In this document: piece by piece, positions 43,963 through 52,911 of the stretch
Layout of the letters: each line of letters begins with the position of its first letter
How positions within the stretch are numbered: the first letter of the stretch is position 1
NCBI GenBank assembly: GCA_035651155.1
Contig: DASRGG010000026.1
Span: forward strand, 3,640-67,639
Direction of reading: 5' to 3'
DNA length: 64,000 nucleotides
From: CF-39 sp035651155
GTDB taxonomy: Bacteria; Chloroflexota; Limnocylindria; P2-11E
Position numbers and translations under genes: made by a program
The notes under the pieces: generated by a model
The model's database searches: none
What the model was told of the DNA's origin: nothing
Seen by the model: the letters and a program-made list of their open reading frames with translations, nothing else

Positions 43963-44988
43963 CTACCGGACGCCGGCGGGAATGCGCAGCTTCGACGCGA
44001 CGAACGCGGTGATGTCCGCGAGCCGGCAGGCGTAGCCCCACTCGTTGTCGTACCAGGAGATGACCTTGACCATGTTGCCGAGGACGATCGTGTCGAGCCC
44101 GCTGACGATGGTCGAGTGCTCGTCGCCCTTGAGGTCCATCGAGACGAGCGGCTCCTCGGTGTAATCCATGATCCCCTTGAGGTCGCCGGCGGACGCCTTC
44201 TTGAACGCGCCGTTCACCTCGTCCTTGGTGACCTCGCGCTTCAGGACCGCGACGAAGTCGACCACCGACACGGTCGGCGTCGGCACGCGGAAGGCCATGC
44301 CGGTGAACTTGCCCTGCAGCTCCGGGATCACGAGCGCGACCGCCTTCGCCGCGCCGGTCGCGGCGGGCACGATGTTCATCGCGGCCGCGCGCGCGTCGCG
44401 CGGATCGCTCGCCACCAGGTCGAGGACCTTCTGCGAGTTCGTGTACGAGTGGACCGTGGTGAGGAAGCCCTTCTCGATGCCGAACGTGTCGTTCAGCACC
44501 TTGGCCACCGGCGCCAGGCCGTTCGTCGTGCACGACGCGTTGCTGATGATGTTGTGCGTCTCGGGGTCGTAGGCGTCCTCGTTGACGCCGAGGACGATGG
44601 TCTTGTCCTCGTTCTTCGCCGGCGCCGAGATGATGACCTTCTTCGCGCCCGCGTCGCGGTGCGCCTTTGCCTTCGTGGCGTCGGTGAAGAACCCGGTCGA
44701 CTCGATGACGATGTCGATGTTCAGGTCCTTCCACGGCAGCTTCGCGGGGTCGCGCTCCTGGATGACCTTGATCGAATGACCGTCCACGACGATCGCGTCG
44801 GCCGTCGCGGACACCTCGCCCCTGAAGGTGCCGTAGTTCGAGTCGCGCTTGAAGAGGAGCGCGTTCATCTTGGGATCGGCGAGGTCGTTGATGGCGACGA
44901 CCTCGAGATCGGGGTGGCGCTCCAGGACCGCCTTGAGGTACTGGCGACCGATGCGACCGAAGCCGTTGATCGCGACCCGCGCTCCCAT
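43963..44988 (-). CDS. gap: Type I glyceraldehyde-3-phosphate dehydrogenase
   Basis: A 341-residue NAD-type GAPDH. MGARVAINGFGRIGR is the Rossmann start, SNASCTTNGLAPVAKVL holds the catalytic Cys, HSYTNSQK the catalytic His, and VSWYDNEWGYACRL-like ISWYDNEWGYACRL closes the protein. The ATG at 44988 is preferred, with GGGGG in front; a start nine residues earlier is also in frame. A 70-bp gap separates it from the ROK gene upstream; a separate promoter there is possible. Confidence 0.95.
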   Translation of the reverse strand: MGARVAINGFGRIGRQYLKAVLERHPDLEVVAINDLADPKMNALLFKRDSNYGTFRGEVSATADAIVVDGHSIKVIQERDPAKLPWKDLNIDIVIESTGFFTDATKAKAHRDAGAKKVIISAPAKNEDKTIVLGVNEDAYDPETHNIISNASCTTNGLAPVAKVLNDTFGIEKGFLTTVHSYTNSQKVLDLVASDPRDARAAAMNIVPAATGAAKAVALVIPELQGKFTGMAFRVPTPTVSVVDFVAVLKREVTKDEVNGAFKKASAGDLKGIMDYTEEPLVSMDLKGDEHSTIVSGLDTIVLGNMVKVISWYDNEWGYACRLADITAFVASKLRIPAGVR

Positions 44989-45058
44989 GTCAACCCCCTT
45001 GGTGCGTGTGTCCACAGAGTAGCGAGCGAAGGCGAAGCGAGAGACTGAGAAAGCCTAC

Positions 45059-46027
45059 CTAAAGGAACCACTCGCCGCGTCCGGCGACACGCTCGCGCGC
45101 CTCCAGCACAGCACCGAGCGTGCCGACGTCGGCGCCCAGCGCGGCGGGCACGAGTCGCACGGCCGCGGCGGGGGCGCTGAACGCGCGCTCGGCGATCGCG
45201 CGCCGCATCGGATCGAGGACGTGCGCCGGCTGGTGTTCCGCGACCGAGCCGCCGACCACGATGACCGTCGGATTCATCACGTTCACGAGGCCGACGGCGA
45301 GGTTCGCGAGCGCGCGCCCCGCTCGCGTGACGATCGCGCGCGCTCGCGCGTCGCCGCGCTCGGCCGCCGCGTAGACCTCGCCCGCGTCGGCCGCGCCGAA
45401 CGCGCGCGCGATCTTCGAGCCGGCCGCGAACGCCTCGACGCAGCCGTAGGCGCCGCATCCGCAGCGCGGCAGGTCGTCCTCTGCGGGTCGTGACGGGTCG
45501 AGCTGGAACGCGACGGGGAGATGGCCAATCTCGCCCGCGGTGTTCGTCGCGCCGCGCAGCATGCGCCCGGCGCTCACGATGGCTCCGCCCACGCCGGTCG
45601 AGACGGTGACGTACACGTAGTCCTTCGCGCCGCGCGCGGCGCCCACGAGTCCCTCGGCGATCGCGGCCATGCACGTGTCGCGATCGACGAAGACCTTCGT
45701 ACCCAGCGACACGGCGAGACGATCGGCGAGCGCGATGTCGCGGAAGCCGACGAGGTTCGGCGTTTCGATGACGACGCCGCGCAGGTGATCGAGCGGACCC
45801 GGCGACGAGCATCCGGCCGCGACGACGTCACGCCCCGACACGCTCGCGCGCGCCAGCGCGTCGCGCGCGCTCGCCACGATCGCCGCGATGATCGCGTCCG
45901 CGCCCTCGCGCGGGGTCGGACGGGCATCGCGCGCGGTGATGCGTGGGATGCCGTCGTCCGCCATCGCGACGACCGTGCGGATGTGGGTGCCGCCGAGATC
46001 GATGCCGAGGAAAGGCTGCGCGCTCAG
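45059..46027 (-). CDS. ROK-family sugar kinase (glucokinase-like), apparent CTG start
   Basis: A 322-residue ROK kinase. FLGIDLGGTHIRTVVAMADDG is the N-terminal phosphate motif, GCSSPGPLDHLRGVV a substrate segment, VTVSTGVGGAIVSAG the ATP region and GCGAYGCVEAFAAG the ROK zinc site (C-x-C-G-x-x-G-C-x-E). The first ATG (45964) would remove DLGGTHIR, so it cannot be the start. Between an in-frame TGA (46052-46054) and that motif there is no ATG, GTG or TTG; a CTG at 46027 overlaps the upstream stop as CTGA. It likely phosphorylates glucose for the adjacent glycolytic genes. Confidence 0.9.
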   Translation of the reverse strand: MSAQPFLGIDLGGTHIRTVVAMADDGIPRITARDARPTPREGADAIIAAIVASARDALARASVSGRDVVAAGCSSPGPLDHLRGVVIETPNLVGFRDIALADRLAVSLGTKVFVDRDTCMAAIAEGLVGAARGAKDYVYVTVSTGVGGAIVSAGRMLRGATNTAGEIGHLPVAFQLDPSRPAEDDLPRCGCGAYGCVEAFAAGSKIARAFGAADAGEVYAAAERGDARARAIVTRAGRALANLAVGLVNVMNPTVIVVGGSVAEHQPAHVLDPMRRAIAERAFSAPAAAVRLVPAALGADVGTLGAVLEARERVAGRGEWFL

Positions 46028-47526
46028 ACCTTCGGCAGCTTCCCCGCGAGATCAGGCCCGGCCAGCGCGGACGTGTCCCCGCCGAAGGCCTGCAGCTGCG
46101 CGGCCTTGTAGCCCTTCTTCGCCTTGTCGCGCCCGAAGGCCTTCTCCGCGTCGGCGTAGATCGTCGACACGAGGAGAGCGAGATACGGCGCGGCCTGCCG
46201 CTCCGGAAGGCTCACGCGCTCGAGCGCCTGCACGTCGAGGCGGTCGTCGACGACCGGCAGCGGCCGATCGATCGGATCGGCCTGCTCGTCGACGCGCATG
46301 AGGAGGCTCGCGATGCGATCGTCGATCCGGCCCTTGCCGTAGGTCCCGCTGTTGTACTCGCCGAGGAGCGCGTTCGCGAACGCCGCGAGCTTGCCCGTAC
46401 GCGTCATCGCGCCGGCCTCGGCCACCTGCGACGTGCCGGCGGCCGCGTCCTCCTTGCGGAAGCGACCGAAAAGTCCCTTCTTGCGCGGCGCGGGCGCCTC
46501 GATCGTCGGCGGCGGCGCCCATTCGTTCGCGGGCGGCGGCGGTGGCGCCGGCTCCATGGCGGGCGGCATCGCCAGGGCGCCGAGACGCGGATCGACCGCG
46601 GGCGGCGCCTCCGGTGCGGTCTCCGCCGGCGCGGGTGTCGACCACTGGTCGGCGGCGGGCGCGGGTGTGCTCCAGTCGCTCGCCGGGGGCGCGGCCCATT
46701 CGTCCGCCGCGGGTTTCGCGGGCGCCGCGGGCTCGGTGGTCGTGGGACCGAAGAGCGCCGCGAGACGATCGTCCATGGCGGCGGACGGCTGCTCCGGGGC
46801 GGCGGGTGGCTCGGGCGCGGGCGGCATCCACTCCTGTTCCTGTCCGGGAGCTGCCCACTCCTGCGCCGGTGGCGGCGCGCTCCACTCGGGTGCGGGCGCC
46901 GGCGTGGGACCGACCTCGGCCGCGGGCGCGGGCGGCTCGGGCTCCGGTCGCGGCGGCGGCGCGGGTTCCGGTTCGGGCGCGGCCGCGCTCGGCTCGACCG
47001 TCTCGATGACGCCGTCGCGGACGAGGCCCGCGAGCAGATCGAGCGCCGCGTCGCGGTCGATGCGCAGGTGCGCCGCGAGATCGTTCACGTCGCGCGAGCC
47101 ATTCACCGCGAGGACCACGCGCCACCGGTCCGAGGTGAAGGTCACGGCGCCCTGATCGGCCGCGCGCTCCGAGAGACGGAAGCGCACGCGATCGTTCGGG
47201 ATGACCTCGCGGACGCCCGCGAGCCACCTGCGATGGTCGTCGGCCTTGCGCAGGAGCTCATCGAGCTCCCCCTCGAGGTTCGCCGGCGGCGGATCGTTCC
47301 ACGGCGTGAACTCGAAGTCCGCGTCCCTCATGTCGAAGACCGCGCCCAGCGCGGGGATCGGCGACTCGTCACCGAACACCGCGGCGACCACCCGGCCCTC
47401 CGCGAGGCCGAGCGCGCCCTCGCCCGAGCTTCCGCGAAGCGCGAGCTCGCCGGTCTTCTTCTGGTCGGCGAGCAGCGTGATGAGGACGCGCAGCGGGAAC
47501 TCCGTGGTCCGGCCCTTCAGGCTCAC
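46024..47526 (-). CDS. DUF4388-domain protein with long Pro/Ala linker
   Basis: A 500-residue protein. The N-terminal 90-100 residues are a DUF4388-type domain (FPLRVLITLLADQKKTGELALRG, GRVVAAVFG), found in bacterial signalling proteins. A winged-helix-like segment follows (about 110-175). Then a 200-residue linker rich in Pro, Ala and Glu, and a helical C-terminal domain (about 370-500) of unknown type. It may be a scaffold or regulator. It starts with GTG, overlapping the upstream ABC ATPase (GTGA), and its stop overlaps the ROK CTG. Its placement inside a sugar-use operon suggests a role in regulating it. Confidence 0.75.
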   Translation of the reverse strand: MSLKGRTTEFPLRVLITLLADQKKTGELALRGSSGEGALGLAEGRVVAAVFGDESPIPALGAVFDMRDADFEFTPWNDPPPANLEGELDELLRKADDHRRWLAGVREVIPNDRVRFRLSERAADQGAVTFTSDRWRVVLAVNGSRDVNDLAAHLRIDRDAALDLLAGLVRDGVIETVEPSAAAPEPEPAPPPRPEPEPPAPAAEVGPTPAPAPEWSAPPPAQEWAAPGQEQEWMPPAPEPPAAPEQPSAAMDDRLAALFGPTTTEPAAPAKPAADEWAAPPASDWSTPAPAADQWSTPAPAETAPEAPPAVDPRLGALAMPPAMEPAPPPPPANEWAPPPTIEAPAPRKKGLFGRFRKEDAAAGTSQVAEAGAMTRTGKLAAFANALLGEYNSGTYGKGRIDDRIASLLMRVDEQADPIDRPLPVVDDRLDVQALERVSLPERQAAPYLALLVSTIYADAEKAFGRDKAKKGYKAAQLQAFGGDTSALAGPDLAGKLPKV

Positions 47527-48608
47527 CGCAGTGCGACCTCGGTCTGCTTGTCGAACACGTGGAGCTTGCGCATGTCGAATCCGACGCGCAGCGTCTCGCC
47601 GGGCTTCGTCTGCGTCTCGGTGGAGACGCGCGCGATGAAGCTCTGCGCGCCCGCCGACAGCAAGAGCTGCAGCTCGTTCCCGAGGAACTCGACGACCTCG
47701 ACGCGCGCGTCGACGGGCAGCATCTCGCGCTCCGGCGTGGTGCGCAGATCGTGGATGTCCTCCGGTCGCACGCCGAGCGTCACGTCCTTGCCCACGGCCA
47801 GGGCGGCGGCGCCCTGCACGGGGGCCTGGATGAACCCGGCGTCCGCGACCGGCCGGCCGTCCTTCGGCACGACCCTGCCGGGGAAGAAGTTCATCGCGGG
47901 CGAGCCGATGAACCCGGCGACGAACGTGTTGACCGGTCGCTCGTGAAGGTTCTCCGGCGTGTCGAGCTGCTGGAGCACGCCATCGTTCATGACGGCGATG
48001 CGATCGCCCATGGTCATGGCCTCGACCTGGTCGTGCGTCACGTAGATCGTCGTGCGGCGGATCCGCTGATGGAGCTTCTGCAGCATCGCGCGCGTCTGGA
48101 TGCGCAGCTTCGCGTCGAGGTTGGAGAGGGGCTCGTCCATGAGGAAGACCGCGGGCTCGCGCGCGATCGCCCGGCCGACGGCGACGCGCTGACGCTGGCC
48201 GCCGGAGAGCTCCTTCGGCTTGCGCTTGAGGAGCTGTCCGATCGCGAGCATCTCGGCGACCTCGTTCACTCGACGCTCGATCTCCTGCCGCGGCATGCCG
48301 CGCAGCTTCAGGCCGAAGGCGATGTTGTCGTACACGGTCATGTGTGGATACAGCGCGTAGTTCTGGAAGACCATGGCGATATCGCGGTCCTTCGGGGCGA
48401 CGTCGTTCACCAGACGCTCGCCGATGAAGATGTCGCCCGAGGTCTGCTCCTCGAGACCCGCGAGCATGCGGAGCGCGGTCGTCTTGCCGCAGCCCGACGG
48501 GCCGACGAGCACGAGGAACTCCTCGTCCCGCACCTGGATCGAGAGGTCGTTCACCGCGATCACGTCGCCGAACTTCTTCGTGACGTGATCGAAGGTCACC
48601 GTCGCCAT
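47523..48608 (-). CDS. MalK/UgpC/MsiK-type sugar ABC transporter ATPase
   Basis: A 361-residue carbohydrate-importer ATPase. Walker A GPSGCGKTT, signature LSGGQRQR, Walker B VFLMDEPLSNLD and the H-loop VTHDQVEAMT are all intact. The C-terminal regulatory TOBE region (about 240-361) with GVRPEDI is present. No permease or binding-protein genes adjoin, so it probably energises several importers, as MsiK does in Streptomyces. It starts a long operon with DUF4388, ROK kinase and possibly gap-pgk-eno. Confidence 0.92.
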   Translation of the reverse strand: MATVTFDHVTKKFGDVIAVNDLSIQVRDEEFLVLVGPSGCGKTTALRMLAGLEEQTSGDIFIGERLVNDVAPKDRDIAMVFQNYALYPHMTVYDNIAFGLKLRGMPRQEIERRVNEVAEMLAIGQLLKRKPKELSGGQRQRVAVGRAIAREPAVFLMDEPLSNLDAKLRIQTRAMLQKLHQRIRRTTIYVTHDQVEAMTMGDRIAVMNDGVLQQLDTPENLHERPVNTFVAGFIGSPAMNFFPGRVVPKDGRPVADAGFIQAPVQGAAALAVGKDVTLGVRPEDIHDLRTTPEREMLPVDARVEVVEFLGNELQLLLSAGAQSFIARVSTETQTKPGETLRVGFDMRKLHVFDKQTEVALR

Positions 48609-48650
48609 CCCGGGCAGTCTATGAGAGTCGAGCCCGCCGATGGCCCGCGG

Positions 48651-49175
48651 TCAGGGCACGAGTCGCGAGAGCAGCGAGCCGGCGGGCGGGCGGGCGCCAT
48701 CCGCAAGGTGGAGCTGGCCCCGGACGGCGTCGTCCGCCGAGCGCCCGTCCGGCGCGCTGAGCCGCGCGAGGACCCGCACGCGATAGGCCACCGCGCCGGG
48801 CGGCGGGTCCAGCGGCACGGCGACGAGGACTCGCGCGCCTGCCTCCACGGGCGCGCTGTCGGCGGTCGCGAGCTGGCGCGTGCGCGTCGACGACGAGGCG
48901 TAATACGCGACGCGCACGAAGGCCTCGCGCACCGCCGCGTCGCTCACGGCGAGGCGCACGACCAGCGTCGCGCCCGTCGCCGGCAGCGGCCGAAGCTCGC
49001 TCTCGATGCCCCAGGCGCGACCGGCCGGCACGCCGATGACCACGACGCCGTCCGACACGTCCAGCGCGGCTCGCGGCGTGGTCCGGTGGAAGCGGGCCGC
49101 GTCGTCCGCGCGCGCGGGCGCGCTCGCCCAGGGGGCGACGGCGAGCGACAGCAGCACCGCGAGGGCGACGCGCAC
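48651..49175 (-). CDS. Small secreted hypothetical protein
   Basis: A 174-residue protein with a signal peptide: VRVALAVLLSLAVAPWASAPARADD, cleaved near Ala-Asp-Asp at 24. The mature part is a beta-rich domain without a recognised family, perhaps Ig-like (VVRLAVSDAAVREAFVRVAYY, VAVPLDPPPGAVAYRVRVL). No lipobox Cys or anchor is visible, so release into the envelope is expected. The start is GTG at 49175. It follows the PAP2-GH38 gene by 86 bp on the same strand. Confidence 0.6.
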   Translation of the reverse strand: MRVALAVLLSLAVAPWASAPARADDAARFHRTTPRAALDVSDGVVVIGVPAGRAWGIESELRPLPATGATLVVRLAVSDAAVREAFVRVAYYASSSTRTRQLATADSAPVEAGARVLVAVPLDPPPGAVAYRVRVLARLSAPDGRSADDAVRGQLHLADGARPPAGSLLSRLVP

Positions 49176-49261
49176 GGGGCGACCGTACCGGCGGCATCGG
49201 TGTCGCGTCTGTCCCCCGCGTGTCACACGTTCGAGGGACGACGCGTCACCAGAACGCGCGA

Positions 49262-52228
49262 CTACGCCAGTCGCACGAGGTAGGTCCCGATCTCGTACGG
49301 CGCGAGGGTGACCCGCACCGCGCCGTCGACGATCTCCGGCGGCGCCGCGGTGCGGATCAGGTCGAGGCCGGTGTTGCCGAGCCCGGTGTCGCCTTCGCGC
49401 AGGTCGACCGCGCGCGCGTCGCGTACGGATCGATCGAAGCGCAGCGTCGTGGACGCGTCGCGCCCGCGGGGATTGAAGAGCCGCGCGACGATCGCGCCAG
49501 CGGGCCCGGCGCGCAGCGCCGACAGCTGGAGCGGCGAGCCGCGCTCGAGCGCGACGAGCGTGAGCGGTCCCGACGCGCGGACGATACGCGCGGGCGACAG
49601 GAACTCGCGCACCTCGCGCGCCGCGAGGGCGAGGGTCATGTCGCCACCGAGCGGGACGACGCAGTACCGGTAGGTCCGTTCGCCGATGCATTGCGCGCTC
49701 GGCGTCTCGAGCGCGGGACCGGCGTGGCCGCGCCGCTCGGGGAGGTCGCCGCGCGAGAGCCACCCGACCGCGCGCACGAGGGTGAGCGCGATCGTGCGGC
49801 CGTCGTGCAGCGCGGCGTACTCGCGAAGGCCGTCCATGCCGACCACGAGCGCGTCGTCGATCCCGACGAGCTCGTGGCCGCAGCGCTCCGCGGTCGGACG
49901 CTCGATCCAGCCCGACCCGGAGGTGACGCGCGTCTGGCGGTCGAGCCACGCGAAGGCCGCGCCGGCCACGTGCGTGAGCGAGCGCGTGCCCGTGTCGCAC
50001 AGGACGCGGAGGCGGTGGTCGCGCGCGCGGTTGTCGACGGTGAGGCGCACGTCGACGCGTCGCGCCCCCGCGTCGAGCGAGATCTCGGCGCGCACCGCGC
50101 AGCGCACGGTCGACGGCGAGCGCGCGAGGCGATCGGCGCGCAGCCCCTCGGGCAGGTCGAGCGCGTACTCGACGGTGACCGTCGCGCGGTCCCCCACGGC
50201 CGCCCCCCGCCGGATGCCCTTCGCGCCGGCCGACCCGATCGTCGGACCGGCATAGGAGTAGGTGTATTCGTCGCCGCGGTCGCCGTCGTCGACGAGGACG
50301 TCGTGCGGGCCCGTGCGCCGGCCGGTGGCGAGATCGGTCACGTGGAACGAGCCATCCGTCGCGACCTCCACGCGGAGCGCCTCGTTCTCGATGACGCCGT
50401 CGCCGCTCGAACGCACGCCCGCGCGCTCCGCGCGGACCGCCGCGGCCGCGCCGAGGCCGGGGCACCGGACGGCGGTCGGCACGCCGTCGAGATCGACGAC
50501 GGCCACGCGCGGCCAGGCCAGGTCGCTCCAGACCAGCTGCCGCGTGCCCTCGCCGAGCACGCGACGCTCGAGCGACGCGGCGAGCGCCTCACCATCGGTC
50601 CGCACGCGCGCGAACCGGGGCGCCATGTCGATGTCGTGGACGTCGTCGATGGAGCAGCCACAGATCGAGTCGTGCGGATGGTTCTGGAGCAGCGTGCGCC
50701 ACAGGCCGCGGATCTCGTCGCGCGCCGTACCGCCGGAAAGCGCGTCCAGCGGCTCGCACCGCTCGAGCAGCAGCCGCTCGCATACGGCGTTCTCCTGCTT
50801 GATCCACACGCGCGTCGAGTTGACGCCGCGAAGGATCGGCCGGTAGCGCCCGCTCACGATCTCGCCCGAGTACGTCGGGCCCGGCAGGGGCAGCGCGGCC
50901 TCGTAATCCTCGAGGCTCGCGATGCGCGCATCGAGATTCGGCGCGACCTGCCGCATCGCCGCGACGGCCTCCGGCAGCCGCTCGTACGCGACGACGTGGT
51001 CGTCGCCCTCCATGAAGAGCAGGGTCGCGCTGTTCGCGTAGCGCGCCGGCACGTCCACCATGCGCGCCAGGCGCTTGCGGATGCGCGCGCGCATCTCGGC
51101 CTCGGTCTCGGAGAGCTCGCCGACGAGCGCGAGACCGCCGGCGTAGTGATCGACGAGATGCGACGCCACGACACGATCGCCCGAGGGGGATTCCCACAGG
51201 AACTCGGAGCCGAGCCCCTCGCCCTCGTCGCCGACGCCGCGCGAGAACACATAGGTGCGGTAGCCGAAGCCGCGCAGCACCTGCGGCAGCTGCGCCGGAT
51301 GGCCGAACGGATCGGCGACGTAGGCGACGCGCAGCGCGCGCCCGAAGGACTGCGCGACGCGCAGCCCCTCCTGGAAGTTGCGCACCAGCGACTCGCCCGA
51401 GACGAGCAGGTTGTCGGCGAGCACGTACCACGGTCCGATGAAGAGCCGCTCCGCGCGGACGAGCGCGGCGATGCGGGCGCGATCCTCGGGGCGCTTCTCG
51501 AGGTGGTCCTCGATCGCGATCGTCTGGCCGTCGAAGGTGAACGAGCGGAAGGACGCGTCGCGCTCGAGGAGATCGAGGAGCGCCGACACCATCGGGACGA
51601 GCCGCGCGCGGTAGCCCTCGAAGCGCTCGGACCACTCGCGATCCCAGTGCGTGTGCGGGACCACGAATACGCGCCACCGCACGCGGCGCCGCAGCCGCGC
51701 GACGAGCCACGGTGCGGCGAGCCCGGACGCGGTGCCGAGGAGCGCGCCGGCGATGACGTCCGTGGGGTGGTGCACGCCGACGGCGACGCGCTCGACGCAG
51801 ACCGCCGCCGCCATGAGGAGCGCGGGCACGCGCCAGCGTGGCGCGACGCTCGCGAGCGCGACGGCGGCACCGACGGCGAACGTGGCGTCGCCCGAGGGGA
51901 ACGCGAAGGACGACGGATGGTCGATGAGCGTCGGCGGGAGCCCTTCGATCACGGCGAACGGCCGGGGTCGCCGCACCAGCGGCTTCAGCACGAGCTCGGT
52001 GACGATCCAGCCGTCGACCACCCCGAGATAGACGGTGAGGAGCGCCCACCATGCGCGCCGGCCGAACCTGCGCGCGCGGGCGAGCACGAGTCCCGCGATC
52101 CACCAGATGAGGCCGTTCCAGTTGAGCCAGGACACGGCCACCGCGAGGAGCGTGAGGAGCGGAGACGCCGCGGTGGCCGTGAAGATCGCGCGATAGAGCT
52201 GATCGTCGATCGCGAGGAGCGCGTCCAC
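49262..52228 (-). CDS. PAP2-phosphatase / GH38 alpha-mannosidase fusion protein
   Basis: A 988-residue protein of two families. Residues 1-185 are a membrane PAP2 phosphatase with about five to six helices: KPLVRRPRP at 82-90, PSGD at 111-114 (often PSGH) and RVAVGVHHPTD at 147-157. Residues about 186-988 are a GH38 glycosidase: HTHWDREW at 192-199, nucleophile Asp306 in ADPFGH and NHPHDSICGCSIDD further on, as in MngB-like 2-O-mannosylglycerate hydrolases. The GH38 part starts right at the last membrane helix, so it would be membrane-tethered. It starts with GTG, abutting the DedA stop. Confidence 0.85.
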   Translation of the reverse strand: MDALLAIDDQLYRAIFTATAASPLLTLLAVAVSWLNWNGLIWWIAGLVLARARRFGRRAWWALLTVYLGVVDGWIVTELVLKPLVRRPRPFAVIEGLPPTLIDHPSSFAFPSGDATFAVGAAVALASVAPRWRVPALLMAAAVCVERVAVGVHHPTDVIAGALLGTASGLAAPWLVARLRRRVRWRVFVVPHTHWDREWSERFEGYRARLVPMVSALLDLLERDASFRSFTFDGQTIAIEDHLEKRPEDRARIAALVRAERLFIGPWYVLADNLLVSGESLVRNFQEGLRVAQSFGRALRVAYVADPFGHPAQLPQVLRGFGYRTYVFSRGVGDEGEGLGSEFLWESPSGDRVVASHLVDHYAGGLALVGELSETEAEMRARIRKRLARMVDVPARYANSATLLFMEGDDHVVAYERLPEAVAAMRQVAPNLDARIASLEDYEAALPLPGPTYSGEIVSGRYRPILRGVNSTRVWIKQENAVCERLLLERCEPLDALSGGTARDEIRGLWRTLLQNHPHDSICGCSIDDVHDIDMAPRFARVRTDGEALAASLERRVLGEGTRQLVWSDLAWPRVAVVDLDGVPTAVRCPGLGAAAAVRAERAGVRSSGDGVIENEALRVEVATDGSFHVTDLATGRRTGPHDVLVDDGDRGDEYTYSYAGPTIGSAGAKGIRRGAAVGDRATVTVEYALDLPEGLRADRLARSPSTVRCAVRAEISLDAGARRVDVRLTVDNRARDHRLRVLCDTGTRSLTHVAGAAFAWLDRQTRVTSGSGWIERPTAERCGHELVGIDDALVVGMDGLREYAALHDGRTIALTLVRAVGWLSRGDLPERRGHAGPALETPSAQCIGERTYRYCVVPLGGDMTLALAAREVREFLSPARIVRASGPLTLVALERGSPLQLSALRAGPAGAIVARLFNPRGRDASTTLRFDRSVRDARAVDLREGDTGLGNTGLDLIRTAAPPEIVDGAVRVTLAPYEIGTYLVRLA

Positions 52229-52861
52229 CTAACGCTTCAGGTGACGCCAGACGAAGAGGCCGACGAGCAGCACGATCGCCGCGGCGACGAGGTAGTCCAG
52301 CCCCTTCAGCGAACGCTTGAGGTCGATCCAGTGATCGCCGAGGAGCATGCCGCCCCAGACCAGGAGCATGACCCACGGGACGGCGCCGAGCACCGAGAAC
52401 AGGAGGAAGCGCCAGAGCGGCATGCGCGCGACGCCCGCGGGAACGCTGATGAACGTCCGAACGATCGGCAGCATGCGCGAGAAGAACACCGTGGCTTCGC
52501 CATATCGCGCGAACCAGCGCTCCGCGAGCTCGAGGTCGTGCGCGCTGATGAGGACGTACCTCCCGTAGCGGCGGACGAGCGGCCGACCGCCGTATGCCCC
52601 GATCGCGTAGCTCGCGAGCGAGCCCACGGTGTTCCCGAGCACGCCCGCGACGACCGCGCCCCAGTATGTCCAGGCCGCGCCGGTCAGCGGCTCGACGAGG
52701 CCGCGCGACACGCTCCATCCGGCGAAGGGCAGGATGAGCTCCGACGGGATCGGGATCGCCGCGCTCTCGATCGTCATCGCGATGAGCACGCCGGCGTACC
52801 CGAACGTGGAGTAGAGCGAGTCGATGAACGGGAGGACGATCGCGTCGATCGTTTCGAGCAC
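52229..52861 (-). CDS. DedA-family membrane protein
   Basis: A 210-residue DedA protein with about five membrane helices. FGYAGVLIAMTIESAAIPIPSELILPFAG and the later FFSRMLPIVRTFISVPAGVARMPLWRFLLFS are family hallmarks, the latter holding conserved Arg residues. DedA proteins influence membrane lipid (undecaprenyl phosphate) recycling or proton motive force. The start ATG is good. It is directly upstream of the PAP2-GH38 gene, which also has a PAP2 (lipid phosphatase) part, so a shared envelope-lipid role is possible. Confidence 0.9.
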   Translation of the reverse strand: MLETIDAIVLPFIDSLYSTFGYAGVLIAMTIESAAIPIPSELILPFAGWSVSRGLVEPLTGAAWTYWGAVVAGVLGNTVGSLASYAIGAYGGRPLVRRYGRYVLISAHDLELAERWFARYGEATVFFSRMLPIVRTFISVPAGVARMPLWRFLLFSVLGAVPWVMLLVWGGMLLGDHWIDLKRSLKGLDYLVAAAIVLLVGLFVWRHLKR

Positions 52862-52911
52862 TTGCGTATGATGGCCGAAGGGACGGGCAGGGCATCTTCA
52901 AAGGAGAACGC

